From Coprococcus sp. (GTDB taxonomy: Bacteria; Bacillota; Clostridia; Lachnospirales; Lachnospiraceae): a stretch of 64,000 nt of DNA. The notes beneath the pieces are model-generated. The model did no database searches, had not been told where the DNA came from, and worked only from the letters and a program-made list of their open reading frames with translations. The number at the start of each line of letters is the position of its first letter. Positions within the stretch are counted from its first letter, which is position 1. Both the position numbers and the translations under genes were made by a program. The stretch is taken from the NCBI GenBank assembly GCA_017935345.1, contig JAGBHU010000042.1, forward strand, positions 1 through 64,000, written 5' to 3'. Positions 43,035 to 53,438 of the stretch are shown here, in pieces.

Positions 43035-43749
43035 TTGCTTCTCCTTCTTTTATCAAATCCCGTACTGCTTCGCCAGCTATCATAAGCCCCGCCGCTGACG
43101 GTACAAATGCAATACTTCCCGGTATCTGCCGCTTACCGCCCACTTCTTCAGAAGCTTCAGGTTTTATAGGCTGTTCCTTTGAATAAAGCACCTTAACACC
43201 TTTTATTCCCCTATCCTTAAGCTCCTTTCTCATCACCTTTGCCAAAGGACATACAGAGGTCTTACTGATATCGGTTATCTCAAACAACTCCGGATGCATC
43301 TTATTTCCGGTTCCCATGGAACTGATTACAGGTATGCCGGACGCATGACACTTCTCAATGATCAGAAGCTTTGCCGTAACCGTATCAACTGCATCTACAA
43401 CATAATCATACATAGAAAACGGTACATTGTCTACTGTGTTTTTGTCAATAAATACAGGATTCGCCTTAACAATACATAAGGGATTGATATCATGTATACG
43501 TTCCTGCATAACCGATACCTTATCTCTGCCTACCGTAGAATGCAGCGCTATCAACTGCCTGTTTATATTGGTAAGTGAAACATTGTCATTATCATACAAA
43601 TCTATATAACCGATTCCACATCTTGCAAATGCCTCCGCTACATAGGAGCCTACGCCTCCTATACCGAACACGGCTACATGCTTATCACGCAGCAAATTCA
43701 GATTATCTTCTCCTATTATTAATTCCTCTCTGGAAAATTCATGTAACAT
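43021..43749 (-). CDS. tcdA: TcdA-like tRNA threonylcarbamoyladenosine dehydratase
   Basis: A ThiF/E1-like ATP-dependent enzyme that cyclises t6A37 of tRNA to ct6A. 242 residues. The ATP-binding motif GIGGVGSYVAEA starts at residue 29. DNDNVSLTNINRQ is the E1 signature, and the C-terminal GSIAFVPSAAGLMIAGEAVR is typical for TcdA. GAGG lies 8 bases before ATG 43749; an ATG eight codons earlier has no site. Downstream of uvrA on the same strand. Confidence 0.9.
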   Translation of the reverse strand: MLHEFSREELIIGEDNLNLLRDKHVAVFGIGGVGSYVAEAFARCGIGYIDLYDNDNVSLTNINRQLIALHSTVGRDKVSVMQERIHDINPLCIVKANPVFIDKNTVDNVPFSMYDYVVDAVDTVTAKLLIIEKCHASGIPVISSMGTGNKMHPELFEITDISKTSVCPLAKVMRKELKDRGIKGVKVLYSKEQPIKPEASEEVGGKRQIPGSIAFVPSAAGLMIAGEAVRDLIKEGEANEVY

Positions 43750-43826
43750 ATCCGTTTCCTCGTATATTCCCAATTTAACATTATAATAATCATGTAATAT
43801 ATATTCCCTATAGCCGATTGTCCTGC

Positions 43827-46673
43827 CTATTTCTTCTCAAGATACTTCCTGATATACTGTCCCGTATAGGATTTTTTGTTTTTTGCAACCTCCTCCGGCG
43901 TTCCCTTGGCTATAACCATACCGCCTCCGGCACCACCCTCAGGTCCCATATCTATAATATAGTCGGCAGTCTTAATGACATCGAGATTATGCTCTATAAC
44001 AACGATTGTATTTCCACCCTCACTCAGTCTTTTGAGGATATCCACAAGCTTGTGTACATCAGCGAAATGAAGACCTGTCGTAGGTTCGTCAAGTATATAA
44101 ATCGTCTTTCCGGTTCCACGTCTGGACAGTTCTGTAGCCAGCTTGATACGCTGTGCTTCACCACCTGATAATGTAGTCGATGGCTGTCCGAGCTTAATAT
44201 ATCCAAGACCCACATCACGCAGCGTTTCAATCTTCCTCAGGATAGACGGTACGTTGACAAAAAACTCACATGCCTCATCAACCGTCATTTCCAATACGTC
44301 ATGTATACTCTTTCCTTTATATTTTACCTCAAGCGTCTCTCTGTTATATCGTTTACCACCGCATACTTCACAAGGCACATAAATATCAGGCAGGAAATGC
44401 ATCTCGATTTTAATAATGCCGTCACCGCGGCATGCCTCGCATCTGCCTCCTGATACATTAAAGCTAAACCTGCCTTTCTTATAGCCCCTTGCCTTCGCAT
44501 CCTTGGTATTTGCAAATAAATCACGAATCAGGTCAAAGGTTCCCGTATAAGTGGCAGGATTTGACCTCGGACTTCTGCCTATCGGTGACTGGTCTATATT
44601 GATAATTTTGTCAAGGGCATCATACCCTACGATATGGTCATGCTTACCTGATTTGATTCTGCTTCGGTTGAGCCTTCTTGCCAGCTTCTTATATAATATT
44701 TCGTTTACAAGAGAGCTTTTTCCTGACCCCGACACGCCCGTAACACATGTCATAACACCAAGCGGTATCTCCACATCTATGTGCTTCAGGTTGTTTTCAT
44801 AAGCATTTTGAACTGTCAGCCAGCCGGTTGGCTGCTTCCGAACCTCCGGCACAGGAATTTTCTTCCTGCCGCTTAAATAGTCACCTGTTATGGAATTCTC
44901 ACAAGCCATAATATCCTCAGCCGTTCCTTCAGCAACTACATATCCGCCATTTGCCCCTGCTCCCGGTCCGATATCTATGATATGGTCGGCGGCTCTCATA
45001 GTATCCTCATCATGCTCAACAACCAGCAATGTATTACCGAGGTCACGCAAATTCTCAAGTGCCTTAATCAGCTTGTCATTATCACGCTGATGAAGGCCAA
45101 TGCTTGGCTCATCCAATATATAGGCAACCCCTACAAGTCCCGAACCAATCTGGGTTGCCAGCCTGATACGCTGTGCTTCACCACCCGACAAGGTTCCTGT
45201 CGCTCTGTAGAGTGCCAGATACTCCAGTCCAACATCCACAAGGAAATGAAGTCTTGCCCTGATTTCCTTCAAAACTGCACCGCCAATAAGCTGCTGTCTC
45301 TCCGTAAGCTCTATCGTTTCCATAAAATTGCTTAAATCCGCTATGGACATTTCCGTTATCTCAGATATGTTTTTACCACCTACCGTAACTGCCAGCGCAT
45401 ACGGTTTCAGTCGTTTCCCACCACACGCTTCACATGGTGTTACCGTCATAAAGGTTTCATATTCCGCCTTTGTACTTTCGCCACCGGTCTCTCTATATCT
45501 CCTTTGCACGTTTTTTATAAGGCCTTCAAATGTAATATCATACACACCCTCGCCACGTTGTCCCTTATAATGCACTTTTACAGGTCTGCTGTTCTCTCCA
45601 TATAAAAGTAGATTTTTTATCTCATCAGGATATTCTTCAAATGGTGTATCAAGAGAGAAACCATATTCCTCACAAAGTGCTTTCAAAACAGCATTGGAAA
45701 AGCTCTTGCCATCATTACAGGACTGCCATCCAAGAACCGTTATTGCTCCTTCGTTTATAGACAATTTCGTATCCGGTATCATCAGGTCTGCATCAAATTC
45801 CATCTTAAATCCCAAACCGGCACAGCAAGGACATGCACCGAACGGATTATTAAACGAGAAGCTTCTCGGTTCTATCTCGTCAATATTGATTCCGCAATCA
45901 GGACATGAAAAACTGTCGGAAAAATTCATAATTTCATTTTCTCCATCCGCCTGAACGATCTCTAATTTCATCAGCCCTTCTGACAGCTTCAGTGCTGTCT
46001 CTATCGAATCTGTAAGCCTTCTCTCCATATCAGCTCTTACTACAAGACGGTCAACCACAATATCGATATTATGCTTTTTATTTTTATCAAGCTTTATCTC
46101 TTCTGATAACTCATACTGATTGCCATCAATAACGACCCTGACAAAGCCGCTTCTCTTTGCCTTATCAAGAAGCTTTACATGCTCACCCTTTCTTCCTCTG
46201 ATGATAGGTGCCAGCACCATAAACTTCGTTCTCTCAGGAAGCTTCATAACCTCGTCTACCATCTGGTCTACGCTCTGTCTGCTGATTTCCTTGCCACACT
46301 TAGGGCAATGCGGAATACCGATTCTGGCGTATAGCAGACGAAAATAATCATATATTTCCGTAACTGTTCCTACCGTAGAACGAGGATTTCTGTTTGTCGA
46401 TTTCTGGTCTATCGATATGGCAGGAGACAACCCCTCTATTTTCTCTACATCCGGCTTCTCCGCCTGTCCTAAAAACTGTCTTGCATAAGATGACAAGGAT
46501 TCCATATATCTCCTCTGTCCCTCTGCATATATCGTATCAAATGCAAGCGAGGATTTCCCGGAGCCTGAAAGTCCGGTCACAACAACAAATTTATCTCTTG
46601 GTATCTTAATATCGATATTTTTCAGATTATGTGCTTTTGCACCCTTTACTGTTATATACTTTATGTCACTCAT
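43827..46673 (-). CDS. uvrA: Excinuclease ABC subunit A
   Basis: The damage-recognition ATPase of nucleotide excision repair, 948 residues, full length. Two ABC modules are visible: GLSGSGKSS near residue 33 and GVSGSGKSS near 645, with signatures [13 protein letters not shown] and [13 protein letters not shown]. Zinc fingers include [17 protein letters not shown] and CEACRGDG. The ribosome site before the ATG is weak (GTAAAG). It follows uvrB by 96 bases, so it is likely co-transcribed and SOS-induced. Confidence 0.97.
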   Translation of the reverse strand: MSDIKYITVKGAKAHNLKNIDIKIPRDKFVVVTGLSGSGKSSLAFDTIYAEGQRRYMESLSSYARQFLGQAEKPDVEKIEGLSPAISIDQKSTNRNPRSTVGTVTEIYDYFRLLYARIGIPHCPKCGKEISRQSVDQMVDEVMKLPERTKFMVLAPIIRGRKGEHVKLLDKAKRSGFVRVVIDGNQYELSEEIKLDKNKKHNIDIVVDRLVVRADMERRLTDSIETALKLSEGLMKLEIVQADGENEIMNFSDSFSCPDCGINIDEIEPRSFSFNNPFGACPCCAGLGFKMEFDADLMIPDTKLSINEGAITVLGWQSCNDGKSFSNAVLKALCEEYGFSLDTPFEEYPDEIKNLLLYGENSRPVKVHYKGQRGEGVYDITFEGLIKNVQRRYRETGGESTKAEYETFMTVTPCEACGGKRLKPYALAVTVGGKNISEITEMSIADLSNFMETIELTERQQLIGGAVLKEIRARLHFLVDVGLEYLALYRATGTLSGGEAQRIRLATQIGSGLVGVAYILDEPSIGLHQRDNDKLIKALENLRDLGNTLLVVEHDEDTMRAADHIIDIGPGAGANGGYVVAEGTAEDIMACENSITGDYLSGRKKIPVPEVRKQPTGWLTVQNAYENNLKHIDVEIPLGVMTCVTGVSGSGKSSLVNEILYKKLARRLNRSRIKSGKHDHIVGYDALDKIINIDQSPIGRSPRSNPATYTGTFDLIRDLFANTKDAKARGYKKGRFSFNVSGGRCEACRGDGIIKIEMHFLPDIYVPCEVCGGKRYNRETLEVKYKGKSIHDVLEMTVDEACEFFVNVPSILRKIETLRDVGLGYIKLGQPSTTLSGGEAQRIKLATELSRRGTGKTIYILDEPTTGLHFADVHKLVDILKRLSEGGNTIVVIEHNLDVIKTADYIIDMGPEGGAGGGMVIAKGTPEEVAKNKKSYTGQYIRKYLEKK

Positions 46674-46744
46674 CTTTACACACGCTTTCTATTTTATATT
46701 CTTCAATGTATCCACAAGTTGTTATATATCATAGACTCTGTATC

Positions 46745-46765
46745 ATGTTCTATTTTATAGAACAT
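46745..46765. repeat. Hairpin between uvrB and uvrA
   Basis: ATGTTCTAT-TTT-ATAGAACAT is a perfect 9-bp stem just after the uvrB stop. No T-run follows on the minus strand, so it is more likely an mRNA stability or processing element than a terminator. Confidence 0.5.
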
Positions 46766-46769
46766 ATAT

Positions 46770-48755
46770 TTATTTATCATAATCCCTGAGAGCTTCTTTG
46801 TATTTCTTCAATTCGTCACGCAGCACTGCCGCCATTTCGAAATTCAAATCCGCTGCCGCAATATTCATATTCTTTGTCAGCTTATCAATCTTTGCCTGAA
46901 GCTCCTTCTTTGTCATGGACTCAATATCCTTGTCTTCCTCAGGAAGTACAGCCTCGGTTATCTCATTACTGATTAAATCCCTGATACGCTTCTCTATGGT
47001 CTTTGGCGTAATACCATGCTCTTTATTGTATGCATCCTGAAGCTTACGCCTTCGCTCCGTCTCATCCAGCGCAACCTTCATGGAACCTGTTATGGTATCT
47101 GCATACATAATCACATGACCGTCTACATTACGTGCCGCACGTCCTATCGTCTGAATCAGAGACGTCTCCGACCTGAGAAATCCCTCTTTGTCAGCATCCA
47201 GTATGGCAACAAGCGTAATCTCCGGTATGTCAAGTCCTTCCCGAAGAAGATTGATGCCGACCAACACATCAAATACACCCATTCGCAAATCTCTGACGAT
47301 CTCAACACGCTCCATGGTATCGATGTCAGAATGGAGATATTTTACCTTAACGCCATTTTCCCGCATATAGTCGGTCAAATCCTCCGCCATACGCTTGGTA
47401 AGTGTCGTAACAAGCACTTTGTGTCCATTTGCCGTTTCCTTGTTGACCTCCGACAGCAAATCATCTATCTGACCTTCTACAGGTCTTACCTCAACAGGCG
47501 GGTCAAGCAGTCCTGTCGGTCTGATAATCTGCTCAACTCTTAACAGCTCATGCTCTTCTTCATACTTAGCAGGAGTAGCTGAAACAAACAGAACCTGGTC
47601 AAGCTTACTCTCAAACTCCGAAAAATTAAGTGGTCTGTTATCAAGTGCCGACGGCAGTCTGAATCCATAATCTACGAGATTCATCTTCCTTGACCTGTCC
47701 CCCTGATACATCGCTCCAACCTGTGGAACCGTCATATGGGACTCATCAATAATCAAAAGGAAATCATCTCCAAAGAAATCTATCAGCGTGCTTGGTGTCT
47801 CACCTGTGCTTCTGCCCGATAAAGGGCCCGAATAATTCTCTATACCCGAACAAAAGCCTGTTTCCCGCATCATTTCAATATCAAAATTTGTCCGCTCCTC
47901 TATACGTTGTGCCTCTATCAGCTTGTCCATTGATTTAAAATAAGCAATCTGCTCCTTCAGCTCCGACTCTATACGCACCAGTGCATTGTCCAGCTTCTCC
48001 TGTCCCACGACATAATGGGAAGCAGGGAATATACAGGTAAAATTCAGGCTTCTTTTCGCGGTTCCCGTCAGTGGGTCAAATTCCATGATTCTGTCTATCT
48101 CATCCCCAAAAAATTCGATTCTGATTCCATCCTCAAATGTGGAAACCGGAATAATCTCAAGCACATCTCCCTTTACGCGGAATGTTCCTCTATGAAAATC
48201 CATATCATTTCTCACATACTGAATATCCGTTAACTGGTCAATAACCGTATCTCTGTCTTTTATCATGCCTACTCTCAGAGAAAGCATCTGATTACGATAT
48301 TCATCAGGGTCTCCGATACCATATATACAGGAAACCGAAGAAACAACAATCACATCTCTTCTGTCAATCAGTGCTGCCGTAGCACTGTGCCTCATCTTAT
48401 CAATATCATCATTGATGGAAGAGTCCTTTGCAATATACGTATCTGTCGATGCCACATATGCTTCCGGCTGATAGTAATCATAATAGGACACAAAATACTC
48501 CACCGCATTATTGGGAAAGAACTCCTTAAATTCGCTATAGAGCTGCGCTGCCAGGGTCTTATTGTGTGCCAGAACAAGTGTCGGTTTATTTAATTTTTCA
48601 ATGACATTTGCCATGGTAAAGGTCTTACCTGAACCTGTTACACCCAAAAGGGTCTGAAACTGGTTGCCGCCTTCAAACCCCTCTACCAACTTTGCGATTG
48701 CCTGAGGCTGGTCGCCGGTTGGTGCATATTCTGATACTAATTCAAAATGATCCAT
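46770..48755 (-). CDS. uvrB: Excinuclease ABC subunit B
   Basis: The helicase-like DNA-loading subunit of nucleotide excision repair, 661 residues. Walker A GVTGSGKT lies at ~39-46, the beta-hairpin region [18 protein letters not shown] at ~92-109, helicase motifs DESHMTVPQ and [15 protein letters not shown] further on, and the C-terminal UVR domain (~620-657) binds UvrC. AGGAGG stands 5 bases before the ATG. It leads the uvrBA operon behind an SOS box. Confidence 0.97.
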   Translation of the reverse strand: MDHFELVSEYAPTGDQPQAIAKLVEGFEGGNQFQTLLGVTGSGKTFTMANVIEKLNKPTLVLAHNKTLAAQLYSEFKEFFPNNAVEYFVSYYDYYQPEAYVASTDTYIAKDSSINDDIDKMRHSATAALIDRRDVIVVSSVSCIYGIGDPDEYRNQMLSLRVGMIKDRDTVIDQLTDIQYVRNDMDFHRGTFRVKGDVLEIIPVSTFEDGIRIEFFGDEIDRIMEFDPLTGTAKRSLNFTCIFPASHYVVGQEKLDNALVRIESELKEQIAYFKSMDKLIEAQRIEERTNFDIEMMRETGFCSGIENYSGPLSGRSTGETPSTLIDFFGDDFLLIIDESHMTVPQVGAMYQGDRSRKMNLVDYGFRLPSALDNRPLNFSEFESKLDQVLFVSATPAKYEEEHELLRVEQIIRPTGLLDPPVEVRPVEGQIDDLLSEVNKETANGHKVLVTTLTKRMAEDLTDYMRENGVKVKYLHSDIDTMERVEIVRDLRMGVFDVLVGINLLREGLDIPEITLVAILDADKEGFLRSETSLIQTIGRAARNVDGHVIMYADTITGSMKVALDETERRRKLQDAYNKEHGITPKTIEKRIRDLISNEITEAVLPEEDKDIESMTKKELQAKIDKLTKNMNIAAADLNFEMAAVLRDELKKYKEALRDYDK

Positions 48756-48866
48756 GTGAACCTCCTATGAATTCCTGTCACCTTCGTTTTGAACTACCGG
48801 GCAAATCTCGGCGGTTCAATTCACACTCTCAAATTACTTACGAAGAAGTATATCATAAACAAAATA

Positions 48867-48914
48867 AAAAGTATAGATATTTCAGAACATTTGTTCTTCC
48901 ATATCTATACTTTT
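48867..48914 (-). terminator. Terminator of the CAP-domain gene
   Basis: AAAAGTATAGATAT (48867-48880) pairs perfectly with ATATCTATACTTTT (48901-48914), with T residues on the minus side. Its 20-base loop contains the SOS box. Confidence 0.85.
48884..48897. promoter_or_regulatory. LexA (SOS) box upstream of uvrBA
   Basis: AGAACATTTGTTCT fits the Gram-positive LexA consensus GAAC-N4-GTTC (core 48885-48896). It is about 130 bases before the uvrB start, with TATACT-like -10 boxes downstream. Confidence 0.75.
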
Positions 48915-48968
48915 CTTCAAATAATTGTCTTACAGAACTTGAAACAATCCTCTTTCTATCGCTTCTGC

Positions 48969-50747
48969 TTACTTTCCAAATGCCTGAACGTAATAGTATT
49001 TATAGCCTTCTTTATCCTTTTTCTCTGCTACGAATACGGAAACCGCCAGATATTTGTAATCGCTTCTCAGCATATTTTCATTATGTCCCTGTGAACGTTT
49101 CCATGCCCATACAACATCATCTACAGATGAAAATCCTGCTGCTATGTTTTCACCATATAATGCAGGCATCGAAGAGATACACAACGTTCCATCCGGTCTG
49201 GTATGGCCATACGTGTTGGTTATCTCTACAACTCTTGTATTAGCTGCTTTCTCCAAAGATGCTTTTGTACGAAGAGCAGACTCATGTCTCTCCCTGCGAT
49301 ATCTGTTTACCTCTTTCATAATCGCTTCAGCTGCTTTGATATCATAATGACCATATACCTTTGCAGTCTTTCCGTTTGCCAGTTTAATTGTATAATATCT
49401 TGAATAGGTGAGGTCAAGTTCAATCTTTGACACTACACCCTTCTTATTGACAGTTGCTATATAGCCGTCAGATGTTTTATAGCTTCCTGCCTTGGTTACC
49501 CGTTTTCCCTTTGCATTAAAATAATATGTTGTTCCCTGTATCTTTCTTGTCTGTTTCTTTACAAGCTTCCATTTCTTGTTCTTGAAATCATAGCATTTCT
49601 TTGTCTTGGTATTGTACATCAGTGTCGCTGTACCCTTTGCATTAAAGCAATATGTAGAATTTGCAATTGTCTGCCATGAATTTTTCTTAGCTGTCCACTT
49701 ATTTGTCTTGTAGTTATACTGATACAGTTTTTTTACCGTTTTCGACTGCTTATACTTCAGTGTTACATAACCGGATTTTGTCGTATATACATAATTCTTG
49801 GAATTTATTTTCTTCCAACCGGATTTTGTAACCTTGATACCCATTCCATTAAAGAAATACCATTTGTTATTATTCAGCTGATAGATGTTATTTCTTGCAA
49901 GAACAAGTCTGCCGCCTGAATATACATACAATCGCTTACTGTTAACATTGTATAATCTTGTGCATATTCCGGATGCGGCAAAATAGTAACTCTTTCCCTG
50001 AAAAGTTCTCCAGCAATTTGTTTCATTTACCCATACCTTCTTATTATAATCATAATGAGCATATGTGTAATTATTGCCTGACTTTAACAATCTATGTGTG
50101 ATATATCCTGAGCCTGATACATAATATGTATTTGCCGTGTTTGCCACATGCCAGCCTGAAGTTGTCACCCTCACACCATTTCCGTTAAACAGATACAGTT
50201 TGTTATTGTTCAGGGCATATGCCGTATTCTTTGCAAGTACCATCTTACCGTTTGAATAAATATACAACTGTTTACTGTTTACATCATATATTCTTGCACA
50301 TATTCCGGATGCGGCAAAATAATATTGTTTTGAATTGATTTCCTGCCATACATTCTTCTGTAATATCCAGTCCTTTCCGGATGCGGCATACAATCTTCTG
50401 ACATCTCCGCTTACAGACAGTTTCTTTGTAACCGCACCGTCTGCCCCTGATATCAATACCAGTGTCGAAGAATCAACCGTCGTCCAGCCAACCGTTGTGG
50501 ACGGCACACCGTCTTTGTACAAATACCATTTTCCTGACTGTTCATCATAATTTAAGCCATCTTCTCCCTGTCCTGCATCTCCCGGCGTTGCCGTTCCTGC
50601 CACAGAACCATTCTCTTCTGCTGCTGCAAATGTCCCCGTTGAAAACATTGTTGCCAAAGCTAATACAAATATAGTTGCCATGAGCACTATCTGTCTTACC
50701 AGATAAAGCTTATTCTGAGATTGTGAATTCACATCTCCTCTAAACAT
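48969..50747 (-). CDS. Secreted CAP-domain protein with cell-wall-binding-type repeats
   Basis: A 592-residue exported protein. A signal peptide (~1-43, ending TFAAAEE) is followed by a Gly/Pro-rich linker and about ten aromatic-rich repeats of the choline/glucan-binding type (KWYLYKDG; KQYYFAASGIC; KLYLFNGNGV; KWYFFNGMG; TYYFNAKGK). The C-terminal CAP/SCP domain (~455-590) has GHTRPDGT, YGENIAAG and SQGHNENML. No sortase motif is present, so the repeats probably hold it on the wall. CAP domains of this type are common in spore and surface proteins. AGGAGG is before the ATG. Confidence 0.88.
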   Translation of the reverse strand: MFRGDVNSQSQNKLYLVRQIVLMATIFVLALATMFSTGTFAAAEENGSVAGTATPGDAGQGEDGLNYDEQSGKWYLYKDGVPSTTVGWTTVDSSTLVLISGADGAVTKKLSVSGDVRRLYAASGKDWILQKNVWQEINSKQYYFAASGICARIYDVNSKQLYIYSNGKMVLAKNTAYALNNNKLYLFNGNGVRVTTSGWHVANTANTYYVSGSGYITHRLLKSGNNYTYAHYDYNKKVWVNETNCWRTFQGKSYYFAASGICTRLYNVNSKRLYVYSGGRLVLARNNIYQLNNNKWYFFNGMGIKVTKSGWKKINSKNYVYTTKSGYVTLKYKQSKTVKKLYQYNYKTNKWTAKKNSWQTIANSTYCFNAKGTATLMYNTKTKKCYDFKNKKWKLVKKQTRKIQGTTYYFNAKGKRVTKAGSYKTSDGYIATVNKKGVVSKIELDLTYSRYYTIKLANGKTAKVYGHYDIKAAEAIMKEVNRYRRERHESALRTKASLEKAANTRVVEITNTYGHTRPDGTLCISSMPALYGENIAAGFSSVDDVVWAWKRSQGHNENMLRSDYKYLAVSVFVAEKKDKEGYKYYYVQAFGK

Positions 50748-50854
50748 AACATTTCCTCCTTTTTTGCAACCAATTCTGCATCTTTCATCATCATAAAATG
50801 ATTGACTGCATAAATTAATAACTCTGTTTGCAAATGCAATACATATGTTTTTTT

Positions 50855-50883
50855 ATTATACTATATAATTCCAAATTTTACAA
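50855..50883 (-). promoter_or_regulatory. Promoter of the CAP-domain gene
   Basis: TTGTAA (50878-50883), 17 bases and TATAAT (50855-50860) on the minus strand, about 110 bases before the ATG. The remainder of 50748-51169 is AT-rich and without a clear gene. Confidence 0.65.
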
Positions 50884-51169
50884 ATCTGTAATTTGTATTC
50901 ATATTTCTGAAACATTTTTAGCCAAATATTACTACCGTACATTCCCTGCTTCCTAACATGAATAAAGTTAAAAAATTGTTAATAAATTTGTTAAAAAAAA
51001 ATTAAAATATAATGCTATAATAATTTGTGCTTTTATAAGAACGTAGTGACAACAACCCTCCAAATATATGGGCTGCGAAAAATAATATATATATTTTAGT
51101 TTAAATTGGACAAGAGAAATAAAAATCTAAATAAACTACTATTTGTATAACTTGATGGGAGGCAATGTT

Positions 51170-51774
51170 ATGGATTTGAAACAAAGAAATAGGGATTCCG
51201 CATACCTGCAATTTGACAAATATGTCAATTTTGACCACCCTCTCGTCGAAGACAAAGCAAAAGAGCTTGCAAGCAAATGCAGAACCACTCTTGAAATTAT
51301 AGAAGCAGTTTACTACTTTGTCAGAGATGAGATAGCAAATACATGGGATAACAAGGATTCTACTATTACAATCTCTGCATCCGATGTATTGGAAAACAGA
51401 CGGGAATCAGCTATTCAAAAGCAAATCTGCTGGCTGCGCTTATGCGCTGCAATGGAATATATACAGGCTTTTGTTATCAACGTGTAAAACATCTTTCTAC
51501 GGGAGATAACTTTGCACTCCATGCATTAAATGCTATATATGAGCCGGATTTAAAACGATGGATACGACTTGACGCAAGAGGGAATAACTACAAATTCAAT
51601 GCGGATTTCACTTTGAATGAAAGGCAGCTTGGTCATATCATCAGACCTGAGCTTGGTGAATTTGAATTTGACGATTTAATTGCGGTTCCGCTGCCGTCAA
51701 CCATGCGGGTTCTTGAAAACAGCACAAATCTTATAAAAATGTATTTTAATGATTTGCCTGATTATGATTCATAA
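51170..51774 (+). pseudogene. Frameshifted transglutaminase-like gene
   Basis: The start is good (GGGAGG 7 bases before ATG 51170). The first frame gives TTLEIIEAVYYFVRDEIANT and SASDVLENR. Near 51402-51404 one base is missing, probably GGGG reduced to GGG. Restoring it gives RRGISYSKANLLAALMRCNG, continuing in the second frame through GFCYQRVKH and FALHALNAIYE to 51774. The residue aligned with the catalytic Cys (usual GxCYxKA) reads Ser (AGC at 51409-51411). The His and Asp regions (HALNAIY, RLDARGN) are kept. Confidence 0.8.
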
Positions 51775-51845
51775 TGTATAGTAGACATATGTATAAAATA
51801 ATCAGATAACCCGTTATCTGAGCCAAGTACAATCAGAGGAGTATA

Positions 51846-52481
51846 ATGATGAATAACAATGTAATAATTATGGAGCACCCGTTAATTAAGCATAAGATAT
51901 CAATGCTTCGGGATGAGAACACAGGAACCAATGAATTCAGAACATTAGTAGAAGAAATTGCAATGCTGATGGGATATGAGGCACTCCGTGACCTGCCAAC
52001 AGAAGATGTTGAAATAAAAACCCCTATTGAAACCTGTATGTCCCCTATGATATCCGGCAAAAAATTGGCTGTTGTGCCGATTCTCAGAGCCGGTCTGGGT
52101 ATGGTAAATGGTATCTTGGCGCTTGTGCCTTCCGCTAAAATCGGCCACATCGGCTTGTACCGTGACCCTGAAACACATGAGCCTCACGAATATTACTGCA
52201 AGCTTCCAAGCCCAATCGATCAGAGAACGATTCTGGTCGTTGACCCTATGCTGGCTACAGGCGGTTCAGGCTCAGAAGCTGTAACCTTTATAAAGCAGCA
52301 TGGCGGCAAAAACATCAAATTCATGTGTATTATTGCTGCTCCGGAAGGACTCGCACGTCTTCAAAAGGATCATCCTGACATTCAGATTTATGTCGGACAG
52401 TTAGACCGCGAACTGAATGAAAATGCCTATATCTGTCCTGGTCTTGGTGATGCAGGAGACCGTATTTTCGGCACAAAATAA
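51846..52481 (+). CDS. upp: Uracil phosphoribosyltransferase
   Basis: The pyrimidine-salvage enzyme forming UMP from uracil and PRPP. 211 residues, full length. The PRPP loop is [16 protein letters not shown], and [10 protein letters not shown] and the C-terminal [13 protein letters not shown] are signature segments. AGGAG is before two adjacent ATGs (51846 and 51849); either could start. Monocistronic. Confidence 0.96.
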   Translation: MMNNNVIIMEHPLIKHKISMLRDENTGTNEFRTLVEEIAMLMGYEALRDLPTEDVEIKTPIETCMSPMISGKKLAVVPILRAGLGMVNGILALVPSAKIGHIGLYRDPETHEPHEYYCKLPSPIDQRTILVVDPMLATGGSGSEAVTFIKQHGGKNIKFMCIIAAPEGLARLQKDHPDIQIYVGQLDRELNENAYICPGLGDAGDRIFGTK

Positions 52482-52511
52482 TCACAGGCATATATTCATA
52501 AAACCAGAAAT

Positions 52512-52545
52512 ATTTATAAAGGAATATCCATCTTCCTTTATAAAT
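52512..52545. terminator. Inverted repeat between convergent upp and HAD genes
   Basis: ATTTATAAAGGAA (52512-52524) pairs perfectly with TTCCTTTATAAAT (52533-52545). It overlaps the stop region of the HAD gene. No long T-run follows, but the position between convergent genes suggests termination. Confidence 0.55.
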
Positions 52546-53185
52546 CGACAATATCAGCAGGTGCAGCAACAATATGTGTTGCACCTGCTTTTTCAAACTC
52601 TTCCCTGCTGCCATAACCATACAAAACACCAATTGTATCAATTCCGTTTGCCCTGCCGCCATCTATATCATAGAAACGGTCTCCTACCATTGCCGCCGTA
52701 TGGGGTTTTGGTAATCCCCCGCCTGTCAGTTTCTGAAGTGACTCGGCAATGATTATCTTCTTATCCGAGCCTGTTCCGTCAGGGTTACTTCCGCACACAA
52801 CATCAAAATACTTTGCCAAATCAAACTTTTCCAGTATACGCAGCGTTGGTTCTGTCGGTTTGCTTGTTGCAACAGCCAAAATACAACCGTTCTTCTTTAA
52901 TGTATCAAGCAGCTCATATATTCCGTCATAAACTTCATTTTCAAACAATCCTACCACATTATACCGCTCACGATATTTTGCAACCATAGCCTTTGCCTGC
53001 TCCTCCTCCATGTCAAACTGTGTTGAAAATGAATCATAAAGAGAAGGACCAATAAAACTACGAAAAACTGCTTCCTCCGGATATGGTATCTGCGCCCAGT
53101 CAAGAGCATACTTTATGCAATTAAAAATTCCCTGTTCCGATTTTGTCAACGTCCCGTCTAAATCAAACAAATAGTATTTGTACAT
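52538..53185 (-). CDS. HAD-superfamily phosphatase (Gph-like)
   Basis: A 215-residue cytoplasmic hydrolase. Motif I is DLDGT (nucleophile Asp near residue 8), motif II ATSKP, and motif III/IV GDRFYDIDGGRANG. A helical cap (~15-85) is of the phosphoglycolate phosphatase type. GGAGGTGC lies in front of two adjacent ATGs; 53185 is better spaced. Substrate unknown. Confidence 0.88.
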   Translation of the reverse strand: MYKYYLFDLDGTLTKSEQGIFNCIKYALDWAQIPYPEEAVFRSFIGPSLYDSFSTQFDMEEEQAKAMVAKYRERYNVVGLFENEVYDGIYELLDTLKKNGCILAVATSKPTEPTLRILEKFDLAKYFDVVCGSNPDGTGSDKKIIIAESLQKLTGGGLPKPHTAAMVGDRFYDIDGGRANGIDTIGVLYGYGSREEFEKAGATHIVAAPADIVDL

Positions 53186-53438
53186 CATGCACCTCCATGC
53201 ACTACATTATGCTACAAATCAATTATATTTTCAATACAAGTCCTGTAAGCTGCATCATTTCATTCCGCTTTATATTTTTAAGAATACTTCTCTCTATATA
53301 GGGCAAACTATTGATATGTACTTAATACAAAAAAGACATTTTGTCGATTATTATTGTCATTCCCGACATTTTTCGCTATAATTCTAATAACTGTTTTAAG
53401 ATGTACTTAAAGCAAAATAGAATGAAAGGAGAGTTTCC

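Noticed and set aside
52556-52590. Inverted repeat GCAGGTGCA...TGCACCTGC as terminator
   Set aside because: It lies inside the coding end of the HAD phosphatase gene and has no T-run.
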